DNA from: SZUA-309 sp050185825
GTDB taxonomy: Bacteria > Pseudomonadota > Gammaproteobacteria > Pseudomonadales > Azotimanducaceae
Direction: 5' to 3'
DNA: 64,000 nucleotides
Assembly: GCA_050185825.1 (NCBI GenBank)
Contig: JBFWZA010000005.1
Coordinates: 186,001-250,000, forward strand
This document shows positions 53,592-61,726 of this stretch, piece by piece. The notes below the pieces were generated by a model that was not told the DNA's origin, did not search any database, and saw only the letters and a list, made by a program, of their open reading frames with translations. The number at the start of each line of letters is the position of its first letter. Within the stretch, counting starts at the first letter, position 1. The position numbers and the translations under genes were made by a program.

Positions 53592-55144
53592 GGCAGAATC
53601 AGCGTCCGAAAGCCATCGCCGAGAGCTTCGATACTGAATACCAACCCGAAGGCGATCACGAGCAGCATACCCACGCCGATATAGAAGAGCTGTCCCTTGA
53701 GTATCCCAGCGCTTTCCGATGACTCTATCGATTGGACGGTGCCGAGAACCGGCACCCCGAATCGCAGTTCCAGCCAGCGTGGGCTTTCGACTACGGGTTT
53801 CAGCTGGCTGATGAGAAGAGCAAACGCGATACCTGCGCCGATTCCAGCCAAAAGAATACCTGGTACGATAGCCAACCTGAGTGGCGCGACTGGATCAGGA
53901 TCCGCTTTCGGTGGGTCGATGATCCTGAATTCAACTTTCTCAGAAATCTGCGCCTCTCGGGTAAGACGTTCCCGCTCCAGACTGTCAACTAGTGCCTGAT
54001 ATTGGGTCTGCAGGACTTTGTAGTCGCGATTCAGACGAGCCGATTGCGCCTCGACATCGGCTATCTCATCAATGAGTGTACGGAGATTGTCGATTTTCTT
54101 CTGCGTCAGTTGCTTGTCTGCCTGTAGCGTCGCGATCTCCGCTCTGGTCTCGTTGATTGCGATCTGTAACGCTTGATATACCGGATTGTTCGATGCGACT
54201 CCGGATGCGCCTACAGCGCCGGGATCGAGTAACTCAGCTTCACGCTGAGCTTCGAGTCTACCAATGGTTTCGCGCATAGCGACGACGTCTGGGTAACTGT
54301 CCGTGTATCTTAGGCGTAGTTCATCCAGCCGAGCCCGATGCTGTTGAATTCGTGCATTGAGACTGTTGGGATCGATTTCTCCGTTTCCGGCAACCCGTGG
54401 GGCTTCGCCGCGAAGCTGTTGTTCCTGCTGATGGAGTCTGGATCTCGCTTGTGTGATGCTTCGCTCAGTCGCCTCAAGCATATCCGTCTCCGCTTGAAGA
54501 CGCTCAAAATAACCGCCCTGCTGTCCGGGTAGACGGTCGTAGTTTTCCCGATTGAATGTCGCAAGCCTTAGCTCTGCGGTTTGCAACCGCGCCTCATATT
54601 CAGCGATCTGTTCAAGCAGGAACTTGCGACTTACATCAGAACTCGACTGCTGGCCGCCTAAAGTGTCTTCGATGAAGATATCCAGAATCGTTTTTACAAC
54701 TTCGGCTGCTTTGGCCGGATTCTCGTGCCGATAGCTGATCGTGTACGTGTTATCGGGTGTGCCACGCCAGCCCCCAGATCCAACTATCTGGACATCGCCA
54801 GAGAGTCTATCGATGATGGCATCCCGTTCATCGTCATTGCTGGCACTCAGCAGTAATCCGGCTTTGCGAGCGACCTTTTCCAGCTGCAACCGCCCGAGCA
54901 TCGATTGCTGAACGTAGGCCAGCTCCTCGTAGATGTTAGGTGCCAGGATCTGATCGTCGAGCAGCCGGCTGATTTCCGAAGAAGTATCCACATAAACTCG
55001 GGCTCTGGCTTCGTATACGTCCGGCATGGCGGCGAGCACTACCCAGCCGATCAGGCACACCACCCAGCCGGCCGCCATGGCCCACCAGCGATACCGCCAG
55101 GCGCCACGGGCAAAGTACATGATCTGATCGAGAAGCTCTTGCAT
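53588..55144 (-). CDS. Wzz/GumC-type chain-length determinant (XrtA-associated)
   Basis: An inner-membrane polysaccharide co-polymerase of 518 residues. It has a cytoplasmic start, a first transmembrane helix at about 20-40 ('WAMAAGWVVCLIGWVVLAA'), a Wzz domain ('DVYEARARVYVDTSSEI'), and a long periplasmic coiled coil from about 170 to 400 with heptads such as 'IAEYEARLQTAELRLATFNR'. A Pro-rich 'IIDPPKADPDPVAPLRLAIV' leads into a second helix near 430-450, and a third lies near the C-terminus. No tyrosine-kinase domain is attached. This matches the chain-length protein associated with exosortase A systems. It sets polymer length with Wzy. It follows exosortase A by 15 bases and overlaps rmlB. 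Confidence 0.9.
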   Translation of the reverse strand: MQELLDQIMYFARGAWRYRWWAMAAGWVVCLIGWVVLAAMPDVYEARARVYVDTSSEISRLLDDQILAPNIYEELAYVQQSMLGRLQLEKVARKAGLLLSASNDDERDAIIDRLSGDVQIVGSGGWRGTPDNTYTISYRHENPAKAAEVVKTILDIFIEDTLGGQQSSSDVSRKFLLEQIAEYEARLQTAELRLATFNRENYDRLPGQQGGYFERLQAETDMLEATERSITQARSRLHQQEQQLRGEAPRVAGNGEIDPNSLNARIQQHRARLDELRLRYTDSYPDVVAMRETIGRLEAQREAELLDPGAVGASGVASNNPVYQALQIAINETRAEIATLQADKQLTQKKIDNLRTLIDEIADVEAQSARLNRDYKVLQTQYQALVDSLERERLTREAQISEKVEFRIIDPPKADPDPVAPLRLAIVPGILLAGIGAGIAFALLISQLKPVVESPRWLELRFGVPVLGTVQSIESSESAGILKGQLFYIGVGMLLVIAFGLVFSIEALGDGFRTLILP

Positions 55145-55159
55145 ACCGGTAAGGATCCC

Positions 55160-56659
55160 TCAGCCAGGGTCGGAGCGCTGCGTGGTGTTGGCCAGTGCCT
55201 GAAGCTGGTCGTGAAATCGGGAGACGAACGCGTCTGCAGCTTCCTGTGCGTCGTCACAGCTCGGGGAGCAATCCACCGACACGGCAACGATGGCTGCATC
55301 GCGGCGCCCACGAAGAAGCGCCATCAGCTCTTCCAGCTTGCCACGGCGCGTGTCGAGTACCCGTTTGCCGCCGACATAGTACCAATACCACACCAGCCGT
55401 TGATGGCCGGATTGTGTGAGTTTGAAAACGTTGGCGGGGTGAGCAGCCTGACCGATTGAGCCGGTTTCTTGCTCGATGATCTGGTAGCCGCCTTCGAGCC
55501 GATTGCGGGTAGAAATGGCCTTGGATTCGCCGCTCTGATGGCCGTAACGGGCAACGAGGACGTCCACCGAGGCAGAGCCGGATGTGCTGACGTAGGCTGC
55601 TTGCAGCAACGCGCCAGGCACCAGCAGCGTCGGCGTCCACGTTCCGGAAAAACGCCCCGCACGCCATCCACTTCCGCTCGTGTCGAGCGAGAGTGCTCGG
55701 GTCTCCGGCGCGGCATCGTCGTTCCGTACGAGCGCTGGTGAAGCGACTACCGCAGCGGCAATCAGCCCGGCCCCGAGCAGGCGCCGCGGGAACGGAGCGG
55801 AGATCCGCGGTCTTTCTGCCGGTGCTGCGGCGGCGGCCGGTTCCATCCGGTGCGCCAGCCAGAAGAGTGGCGTCATGGCGACGGCGAAGATGACCCAACC
55901 GTACAGATAGTGCTCCTGCTGGATCAGGTAGTGCTGCATGTCCGTGTAGTGACCGATCATGATGAGCGACACCACTCGGATCCAGTTGGCGATCAGACTG
56001 ACACCGACGGCGAGTGCGACGAGCAGAATCCTCGCCCGCCAGGTTCGAAAGGAGATCAGTCCGTAGAAAACGGCGAGCGTCAGGCCGACGATGAAGAACC
56101 TGAGCCCCGCGCACGCATCGCCAATCTCGAACGCGCCTCTCGAAGTTTCGATGTAGCTGCCCTCGATGAAGGCATTGATCCGGAACAGTGGCAGCAGGTT
56201 TGTCGCGACGATCGTGGCCAGCTTCTGCAGGGTGCCGATGCAGAGATCCCAGATCGGAATGGCGAAGTACAGAAAACCGACGGGAAAGAGCAGCAGCCAG
56301 GCGGCCCGCAGTCCCCAGAGGGCGGCGATCAGGCACAGCAGTATCGCCGGGATGAGAATCTGCATGCCGATGGTCAGGTCGATGAGATAGGTGATGGTGT
56401 AGAGCGTGGTCACGCCCACGAGCCCGAGCCAGCCCCAGACTGAGCCGCGGACTTCCACCTCTCCGGCTTGCTGCAGCGTGATGTAGCCAAGCCATCCAGC
56501 CATGGCCAGCACCAGATAGCCGTGAGAATAGCTGTACTCGTCCGTCCAGCGGCCGTGCAGGCGCATGAGACCTTCATGAAAGCCGACCAGCGCCCCGGCA
56601 CAGGCAATCGCCAGAATGGTGAGGGGCAGCCAGGTGTTGTGCAGTGTGGTTCCGGTCAC
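55160..56659 (-). CDS. xrtA: Exosortase A with EpsI-type C-terminal domain
   Basis: A 499-residue membrane protease/transpeptidase thought to recognise and cleave PEP-CTERM tails. About eight transmembrane helices fill residues 1-275. The exosortase triad is visible: Cys183 in 'GDACAGLRFF', Arg228 in 'NWIRVVSLIM' and His250 in 'QQEHYLYGW'. After a Pro/Ala-rich linker and one more helix, residues from about 300 to 499 form an EpsI-like periplasmic domain ('WYWYYVGGKRVLDTRRGKLE'), as in XrtA of EPS-producing proteobacteria. It starts with GTG without a clear ribosome site. It heads an operon with the chain-length regulator and rhamnose genes. Two PEP-CTERM substrates lie 6 kb away. Confidence 0.94.
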   Translation of the reverse strand: MTGTTLHNTWLPLTILAIACAGALVGFHEGLMRLHGRWTDEYSYSHGYLVLAMAGWLGYITLQQAGEVEVRGSVWGWLGLVGVTTLYTITYLIDLTIGMQILIPAILLCLIAALWGLRAAWLLLFPVGFLYFAIPIWDLCIGTLQKLATIVATNLLPLFRINAFIEGSYIETSRGAFEIGDACAGLRFFIVGLTLAVFYGLISFRTWRARILLVALAVGVSLIANWIRVVSLIMIGHYTDMQHYLIQQEHYLYGWVIFAVAMTPLFWLAHRMEPAAAAAPAERPRISAPFPRRLLGAGLIAAAVVASPALVRNDDAAPETRALSLDTSGSGWRAGRFSGTWTPTLLVPGALLQAAYVSTSGSASVDVLVARYGHQSGESKAISTRNRLEGGYQIIEQETGSIGQAAHPANVFKLTQSGHQRLVWYWYYVGGKRVLDTRRGKLEELMALLRGRRDAAIVAVSVDCSPSCDDAQEAADAFVSRFHDQLQALANTTQRSDPG

Positions 56660-56720
56660 GTTCGGATTCGGCCAAGGCGAGCGTCAGTATGCCGGTCCGG
56701 CACTCACTTCGGCAGGGTGC

Positions 56721-56742
56721 GCTACAAGCTCGCTACAAGCTC
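56721..56742. repeat. 11-bp tandem repeat upstream of exosortase gene
   Basis: Two exact, adjacent copies of GCTACAAGCTC lie in the 104-base gap between the carbamoyltransferase stop and the exosortase start, about 62-83 bases before the GTG. Spacing of one helical turn could suit a regulator binding site. I see no convincing -35/-10 pair. The role is unknown. Confidence 0.4.
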
Positions 56743-56763
56743 CGAAATCTCCCCGAATCCACC

Positions 56764-58611
56764 TCAGTCCGCTTCGAACCGGGCCCGATAGTCCAGTTTC
56801 AGCGACGGGTCCTGATCCGACTTCAGGAGCACGTAGTGACCGATGGCGAGCAGATCCATTTCGGTGCCCATGAAACAGCGGAAAGCATCCGCCGGTGTGC
56901 AGACGATGGGCTCGCCGCGGACGTTGAACGAGGTGTTGACGATCACGGGTGTGCCGGTCAGCTCCCCCACCCGCTCGATCAGCGCATGGAACAGGGGGTT
57001 GGTTTCCCGGTGCACTGTCTGCAGGCGGGCCGAGTAGTCCACGTGGGTGACCGCCGGGATGCGGGAGCGGACGGTGCCCAGGCGGTCGAGCCCGACCAGC
57101 GAGTCATCAGCTTCAGAGACGGCGCAGCGCTGCGACGGCTTCACCGGTTTCACCAGCATCATGTAAGGGCTGTCGGCCTCGAAATCGAACCACTCGCCGA
57201 CTGACTCACGGAGCACGGCAGGCGCGAAGGGTCGGAAGCTCTCGCGGTACTTGATCTTCAGATTGATCTGCCGCTGGGCGGCGGTGGAGGCGGCGTTGCC
57301 GAGTATGGAGCGGGCGCCGAGCGCCCGCGGTCCGAACTCCATCCTACCCTGCATCCAGCCGACCACCTGATCATCGGCGATCGCCTGTGCCACCGCCTCG
57401 ATGAGCTCGGACCCCGGCACACGTCGATAGCTGGCTTTGGCTTCGATGAGTGCACTTTCGATCGCCTCATCGGTGAATGCCGGACCGAGGTAGCCGCCGC
57501 TCATGGCATCCAGCGCGCCTGTGGCGGGTGACCGGCGGGTCCGGGGCTGACCGAGATGCAGATGCTGAGCAGCATAGGCTGCGCCCAGCGCCCCCCCCGC
57601 ATCCCCGCTGGCCGGCTGCACCCAGAGATTGCCGAAGCCGGATTCGGATTCGATCCGCCCGTTGGCGACGCAGTTCAGCGCCACCCCGCCCGCCAGGCAG
57701 AGGTTCGGGCAGTCGTAGCTGCGAGCCAGCATTCGAACCATCTTCAACACCACTTCCTCGGTGACTTGCTGGATGGAGGCGGCGATGTCCATGTGGAACT
57801 GGGTGAGCTCGCCTTCCGGCTGTCGGGGAGGTCGACCGAACAGCTCGTCGAAACGCCGGTTGGTCATCGTCAGCCCGGTGCAGTAGTCGAAGTATTTCAG
57901 ATCCAGGCGGAAGGAGCCGTCCTCCTTCACGTCGATCAGATGCTCACGGATCCGATCCGCGTAGACAGGTGATCCGTATGGGGCGAGCCCCATCAGCTTG
58001 TACTCGCCGGAATTGACCCGGAAACCCGTGTAGTAGGTGAACGCGGAATAGAGCAGGCCGAGGGAGTGCGGGAAGTGTATCTCCCGGTGCACCTTGAGCC
58101 CGTCGTCCGAGCCCAGCGCAACCGAGGTCGTGGCCCACTCCCCCACCCCATCCATGGTCAGCACAACCGCCTCCTCGAAGGGTGAGGGATAGAACGCTGA
58201 CGCGGCATGGCTGAGATGATGCTCCGAGAACAGCAGCTTCTGCTCCCAGTCGCCTTTCCCGAAGAGCCGGGTCAGCTCACGCGTGATGAGATGTTTCTGA
58301 AAGAGCTTTTCCCGCAGCCAGACCGGAATCGACATCCGGAACGACTTGAACCCCCTGGGCGAGAACGCCAGGTAGGTCTCCAGCAGCCGTTCGAACTTGA
58401 GGAACGGCTTGTCGTAAAAAGCGATGTGATCGATGGCGTCGGCTTCGCAACCCGCTTCCCTCAGGCAATACCGGATCGCGTTTGCCGGAAACGCACTGTC
58501 GTGCTTCCTGCGGCTGAAGCGCTCCTCCTGCGCCGCTGCCACGATGTCTCCATCGCGCAGCAGTGCTGCCGCGCTGTCGTGGTAAAACGCCGAGATCCCG
58601 AGTACGTACAC
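56764..58611 (-). CDS. NodU/CmcH-type O-carbamoyltransferase
   Basis: Transfers a carbamoyl group from carbamoyl phosphate to a hydroxyl of a sugar or similar acceptor. The 615-residue length is full for the family. The N-terminal Kae1-like domain has 'GISAFYHDSAAALLRDGDIV', 'EERFSRRKHDSAFP', 'SEHHLSHAASAFYPSPFEEA' (metal-binding His) and 'LTMDGVGEWATTS'. The C-terminal domain has 'LAGGVALNCVANGRI', 'GRMEFGPRALGARSILGN' and 'NTSFNVRGEPIVCTPADAFR'. No signal peptide: cytoplasmic. It forms a unit with the 49-residue DUF5989-type gene and the SxtJ-type gene upstream, and lies 104 bases before exosortase A. A second carbamoyltransferase domain occurs in the fusion at 34.6-37.2 kb. Confidence 0.93.
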   Translation of the reverse strand: MYVLGISAFYHDSAAALLRDGDIVAAAQEERFSRRKHDSAFPANAIRYCLREAGCEADAIDHIAFYDKPFLKFERLLETYLAFSPRGFKSFRMSIPVWLREKLFQKHLITRELTRLFGKGDWEQKLLFSEHHLSHAASAFYPSPFEEAVVLTMDGVGEWATTSVALGSDDGLKVHREIHFPHSLGLLYSAFTYYTGFRVNSGEYKLMGLAPYGSPVYADRIREHLIDVKEDGSFRLDLKYFDYCTGLTMTNRRFDELFGRPPRQPEGELTQFHMDIAASIQQVTEEVVLKMVRMLARSYDCPNLCLAGGVALNCVANGRIESESGFGNLWVQPASGDAGGALGAAYAAQHLHLGQPRTRRSPATGALDAMSGGYLGPAFTDEAIESALIEAKASYRRVPGSELIEAVAQAIADDQVVGWMQGRMEFGPRALGARSILGNAASTAAQRQINLKIKYRESFRPFAPAVLRESVGEWFDFEADSPYMMLVKPVKPSQRCAVSEADDSLVGLDRLGTVRSRIPAVTHVDYSARLQTVHRETNPLFHALIERVGELTGTPVIVNTSFNVRGEPIVCTPADAFRCFMGTEMDLLAIGHYVLLKSDQDPSLKLDYRARFEAD

Positions 58612-58617
58612 GCGTCG

Positions 58618-58767
58618 CTAGAAGAGCGTGTAGATGAACGGCGCCACCGCGGAGCCCTGCGTGAGCACGATCAACCCGCCGAACAGCGCGAGCACGATCA
58701 GGATCGGCGCGAGCCAGTACTTTTTTCTGACCCGCATGAATCGCCACAGCTCTGTAAGGAATGCCAC
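58618..58767 (-). CDS. DUF5989-type small membrane protein, 49 aa
   Basis: A 49-residue protein starting at GTG with a strong GGGGGAG ribosome site 5 bases upstream. It begins 'MAFLTELWRFMRVRKKYW', then one hydrophobic helix and the ending 'GSAVAPFIYTLF'. From memory this is the DUF5989 family plan: an amphipathic 'LWxFxxxRKKYWL' start, one transmembrane helix and a conserved 'QGSAVAPFIYTLF' end. Members are usually found between SxtJ-type and carbamoyltransferase genes. The stop is 6 bases before the carbamoyltransferase ATG, and the gene starts 16 bases after the SxtJ-type gene, so all three are co-transcribed. It is probably a membrane tether or accessory for the carbamoyltransferase (inference). 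Function unknown. Confidence 0.85.
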   Translation of the reverse strand: MAFLTELWRFMRVRKKYWLAPILIVLALFGGLIVLTQGSAVAPFIYTLF

Positions 58768-58783
58768 GCTTCTCCCCCGCGTC

Positions 58784-59206
58784 TCAGAATTGATCTTTCA
58801 GGCTTTCGGGTGCCGGCCCGGGTGGGGTCCGAGCAATCCAGTAGCTTTCCGCGGCGGCATCCCACTTCAATCGCAGCGGATCCTTGCCGCCCAGCCGCAG
58901 GAAAAAACCGATCGGTACGATGGTCAGCACGAATACGATGAACATGACCACCGGTGTCACGATGTGCCCCAGCAGCACGCCGAATCGGGTCCAGCCGAGA
59001 TTCAGCTGATGCAGGACGGCCGGACGGACGACCGCAGCCCCCATCAGCAACAGTCCCAAAGGCAGGAGCCAGCCTGCCCAGCCCGATGAGGCGAACGTCT
59101 GGTAGCCCCCGATCAGGCTCAGGATACCGCCGACCACGAGGCCGAAGCCGCGATCGCTGCCGGGTTCTATGGGGTGCTCGGGGCGGGCCTGTTCGTGGGT
59201 CGTCAT
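58784..59206 (-). CDS. SxtJ-family membrane protein
   Basis: A 140-residue inner-membrane protein with three hydrophobic segments: about 24-40, 43-60, and 75-100 ('VTPVVMFIVFVLTIVPIGFF'). The C-terminal signature 'KDPLRLKWDAAAESYWIART' followed by 'PPGPAPESLKDQF' is what I recall for the SxtJ family, named from the saxitoxin cluster where it sits beside a carbamoyltransferase. The ATG at 59206 is chosen over an upstream open stretch to 59287, because the extension is Pro/Arg-rich and overlaps the divergent promoter region. It is first in a three-gene unit with DUF5989 and carbamoyltransferase genes. Biochemical role unknown; probably supports carbamoyl transfer at the membrane. Confidence 0.82.
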   Translation of the reverse strand: MTTHEQARPEHPIEPGSDRGFGLVVGGILSLIGGYQTFASSGWAGWLLPLGLLLMGAAVVRPAVLHQLNLGWTRFGVLLGHIVTPVVMFIVFVLTIVPIGFFLRLGGKDPLRLKWDAAAESYWIARTPPGPAPESLKDQF

Positions 59207-59316
59207 GGTGGCGGGGATTGTACCCCCGCGGCGAGGCTCCGGGGGCGGCCAACCGACTCTGGTCAGGCACCGGAGAGACCAGTACACTCGCCATTCTCAG
59301 GACCGATTCCGAGGGG

Positions 59317-59733
59317 ATGGCAGTGCGCAGAACATTCGGCAAGAGCCGCGACGAAGGCGACGAGGAGCAGATCAACCTGACGCCCATGCTGGACGTCGTG
59401 TTCATCATGCTGATCTTCTTCATCGTGACCGCCACGTTCGTCAAGGAAGTGGGTCTGGACGTCAACCAGCCCGACGAGGACAAGCCGAAAACGGTAGACC
59501 CGAATAAGAAGTCCATTGTGGTGCGAATCACCAACCGGGATCGCATCATCATCGCCCAGCGCGACGTGGACTGGCGGTCTGTTCGCGCCAACATCGAGCG
59601 TCTGCACGCCGAGAATCCTGAAGCACCGGTGATCATTCAGCCGCACCCGGACAGCCGCACCGAGACGATGATCCACATCTTCGACTCTGCGCGTCAGGCC
59701 GGCGTGTACAACGTGTCCCTGGCGCAGGACTGA
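59317..59733 (+). CDS. exbD: ExbD/TolR-family energy-transduction protein
   Basis: A protein of about 138 residues with one transmembrane helix. The cytoplasmic basic start leads into 'EEQINLTPMLDVVFIMLIFF' with the proton-path Asp in 'LTPMLDVVF', then a periplasmic domain with 'KSIVVRITNRDRIIIAQRDV' and 'VIIQPHPDSRTETMIHIFDS'. With ExbB/TolQ such proteins use the proton gradient to power TonB or Tol functions. Start: ATG at 59317, or GTG at 59323, which is better spaced from GAGGGG (6 bases). No exbB or tonB gene is next to it, so it acts alone in this window. It is divergent from the SxtJ-type gene and ends 3 bases from the nupC stop. Confidence 0.92.
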   Translation: MAVRRTFGKSRDEGDEEQINLTPMLDVVFIMLIFFIVTATFVKEVGLDVNQPDEDKPKTVDPNKKSIVVRITNRDRIIIAQRDVDWRSVRANIERLHAENPEAPVIIQPHPDSRTETMIHIFDSARQAGVYNVSLAQD

Positions 59734-59736
59734 GCG

Positions 59737-60975
59737 CTAAACTAGCGTCACCAGCGCGACCACCGCGCCAGTATTGCACGTCACGAGGGTGCCGGAGATG
59801 AGGGTCTTCGGCGCCACCGCCAGCAGCTCCTCCCGGCGCTCGGGCACCAGTGTGTTCAAGCCGCCCAGCATGATGCCCAGGCTGCCGAAATTGGCGAAGC
59901 CGCAGAGCGCGTAAGTCATGATCAGCGAGGTTCTGGCCGACAGCGTGCCTTCGGGCAGCGCCGCGAGCTCCAGGTAGGCAACCAGTTCATTCAGTATGAG
60001 CTTGGTTCCGAGCAGCGCGCCAGCGCTCTGAGCTTCCAACCACGGGATTCCGATCAGCCAGGCGACCGGCGAGAAGGCCCAGCCCATGATCCGCTGCAGG
60101 GTAACGGGGCTGTCCGCGACGACCACCACCGACAGCATCTGGTTGACCAAGGCGACCAGGCTGACCAGCACCAGCACCATGGCGCCCACGTTCACCGCCA
60201 GCCGCAGCCCGTCGACCGTGCCGCGGGTGATGGCGTCCATGTGGCTGGAGTACCGGAGGCCTTCCGGCGCGGTTTCGGCATCCGCCGAGATCGTCTCGGG
60301 AATCATCACCCGTGAGACGAAGACCGCACCGATCACGTTGATCACGGAGGCCACCAGGATATGCCCCAGGGCGCCAGGCGTGACGTTTCCGAGCACGCTC
60401 GCATAGAGCACCATGATCGAGCCCGCCACGGTGGACATACCGCAGGTCATGAGCGTGAAAAGCTCGGAACGGCTGAGCCCTGCCAGGTAGGCACGGATCA
60501 CCAGCGGGGTTTCCACCATGCCCAGGAACACGCTGGAGGCCGCCGCCGTGCCCACTGCCCCACCCAGGTCCATGGCCCGGCGCAGGATCAGCCCGAAGCC
60601 ATGGATGATCAAGGGCAGGATCCGCCAGTACCAGAGCAGTGCAACCAGCACGCTGAACACGAGGATCTGGGGCAGCACCCGGAAGGCAAAGAGATAGAGC
60701 GCCCCTTCCGCCGTGACCTCGAACGGCGGCGGGCCGCCGCCCAGGAAGCCGAACACGAAACCGGCGCCTGTGGTGGTGGCGCGCTCTATGCCGTGAACGA
60801 CCTCGTTGAGCAGCAGCAGCGTCTGGCTGACCGCCGGAACGCGGAGCAGCACCAGCGCCAGGGCGAACTGAATGGCGAGCCCGACGACCACCGTGCGCCA
60901 GCGCACCGCGAGCCGGTGTTCGCTCACCAGCCAGGCAAACCCCACCATCACGACGATGCCCAGTATCGCTTGCAT
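59737..60975 (-). CDS. nupC: NupC-type concentrative nucleoside transporter
   Basis: An inner-membrane symporter of 412 residues in the CNT family, taking up nucleosides with H+ or Na+. Recognisable segments are 'ILGIVVMVGFAWLVSEHR', 'GFVFGFLGGG', 'VLPQILVFSVLVALLWYWRI', 'GTAAASSVFLGMVETPLVI', 'LMTCGMSTVAGSIMVLYASV', 'GTKLILNELVAYLEL' and 'YALCGFANFGSLGIMLGGLN'. Length and helix pattern are normal. It follows the phosphopantetheinyl-transferase gene by 14 bases on the same strand. It is a housekeeping-type gene outside the polysaccharide block. The stop converges on exbD without a clear terminator hairpin. Confidence 0.94.
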   Translation of the reverse strand: MQAILGIVVMVGFAWLVSEHRLAVRWRTVVVGLAIQFALALVLLRVPAVSQTLLLLNEVVHGIERATTTGAGFVFGFLGGGPPPFEVTAEGALYLFAFRVLPQILVFSVLVALLWYWRILPLIIHGFGLILRRAMDLGGAVGTAAASSVFLGMVETPLVIRAYLAGLSRSELFTLMTCGMSTVAGSIMVLYASVLGNVTPGALGHILVASVINVIGAVFVSRVMIPETISADAETAPEGLRYSSHMDAITRGTVDGLRLAVNVGAMVLVLVSLVALVNQMLSVVVVADSPVTLQRIMGWAFSPVAWLIGIPWLEAQSAGALLGTKLILNELVAYLELAALPEGTLSARTSLIMTYALCGFANFGSLGIMLGGLNTLVPERREELLAVAPKTLISGTLVTCNTGAVVALVTLV

Positions 60976-60989
60976 AGCCGCCGTCCTGG

Positions 60990-61718
60990 TCAGTCTGTGT
61001 CTGCGGGGATGATTACGAGGCTGAGCACATACGGTCCGTACTTCAGGGAGTAGCCGCTCGCCTGCTCCATCACGCGGTTCTCCTCGTAAGCTCCCACATA
61101 CCGGAGACGGAACCGGTCTTCGCCCGGTTGGAGATCGACCTCTGCCTCCTGGAAACCGATGTACCGGCCACAGAGGGGATTCGTGGCTTTGTAGCCTGCC
61201 TCCTTGGCGGAGAACATCAACCCGGCCCGTTCCGTATCGAAAGGCGCCAGCAATCGGCGTTCATTATCCGTGAAGAGTTTGCGGTGCAGGCGCTCGGACA
61301 CACGCTGCCGGCACTCCAGATCGATGCCCACCGACCGGAACCGGGACGAAAGCCCCACGCAGGCCACGGCCCAGCCGCTCGAGTGGGAAATGCTGCCGAC
61401 CAGACCTGCGGGCCATAGCGGTGCCCGATTGTCTCCCCGCTCGATGGCTTGCGCCGGCAGCCCGAGTTCCATCATGGCCCGGCGAGCGAGGACGCGACCC
61501 GTCGAGAACTCGCGTCGCCGGCCGGCGGACGAGCCAGCCACGAGGGCAGCTTCCTGCGGGAAGAGGGGTTCAACAAGATCTGCCAGCGGAGCAGCCAGAA
61601 CGGAAAGGCCTTCGAGCAGCGGAATGCGTTGGTCGATTGCGGATTGCAGATCAATGAGCTCGGATGCTGACGTCGGTTTCACCGGCAAATTGTCGTTCAG
61701 CGGGCTTCCAGATACCAT
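60990..61718 (-). CDS. EntD/Sfp-type 4'-phosphopantetheinyl transferase
   Basis: Transfers phosphopantetheine from CoA to carrier-protein serines. Family motifs are present in order: 'RRREFSTGRVLARRAMMELG' near 69-88, 'PAGLVGSISHSSGWAVACVG', 'SVGIDLECRQRV' with metal-binding Asp/Glu, and 'FSAKEAGYKA' with the catalytic Lys. The 242-residue length from the ATG at 61718 is slightly long. That start lies only 8 bases from the divergent kinase gene and has no ribosome site, so TTG at 61688 or GTG at 61682 are alternatives. No carrier-protein, PKS or NRPS gene is nearby; it may serve fatty-acid or elsewhere-encoded pathways. Confidence 0.88.
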   Translation of the reverse strand: MVSGSPLNDNLPVKPTSASELIDLQSAIDQRIPLLEGLSVLAAPLADLVEPLFPQEAALVAGSSAGRRREFSTGRVLARRAMMELGLPAQAIERGDNRAPLWPAGLVGSISHSSGWAVACVGLSSRFRSVGIDLECRQRVSERLHRKLFTDNERRLLAPFDTERAGLMFSAKEAGYKATNPLCGRYIGFQEAEVDLQPGEDRFRLRYVGAYEENRVMEQASGYSLKYGPYVLSLVIIPADTD

Positions 61719-61726
61719 CCGCCGCT

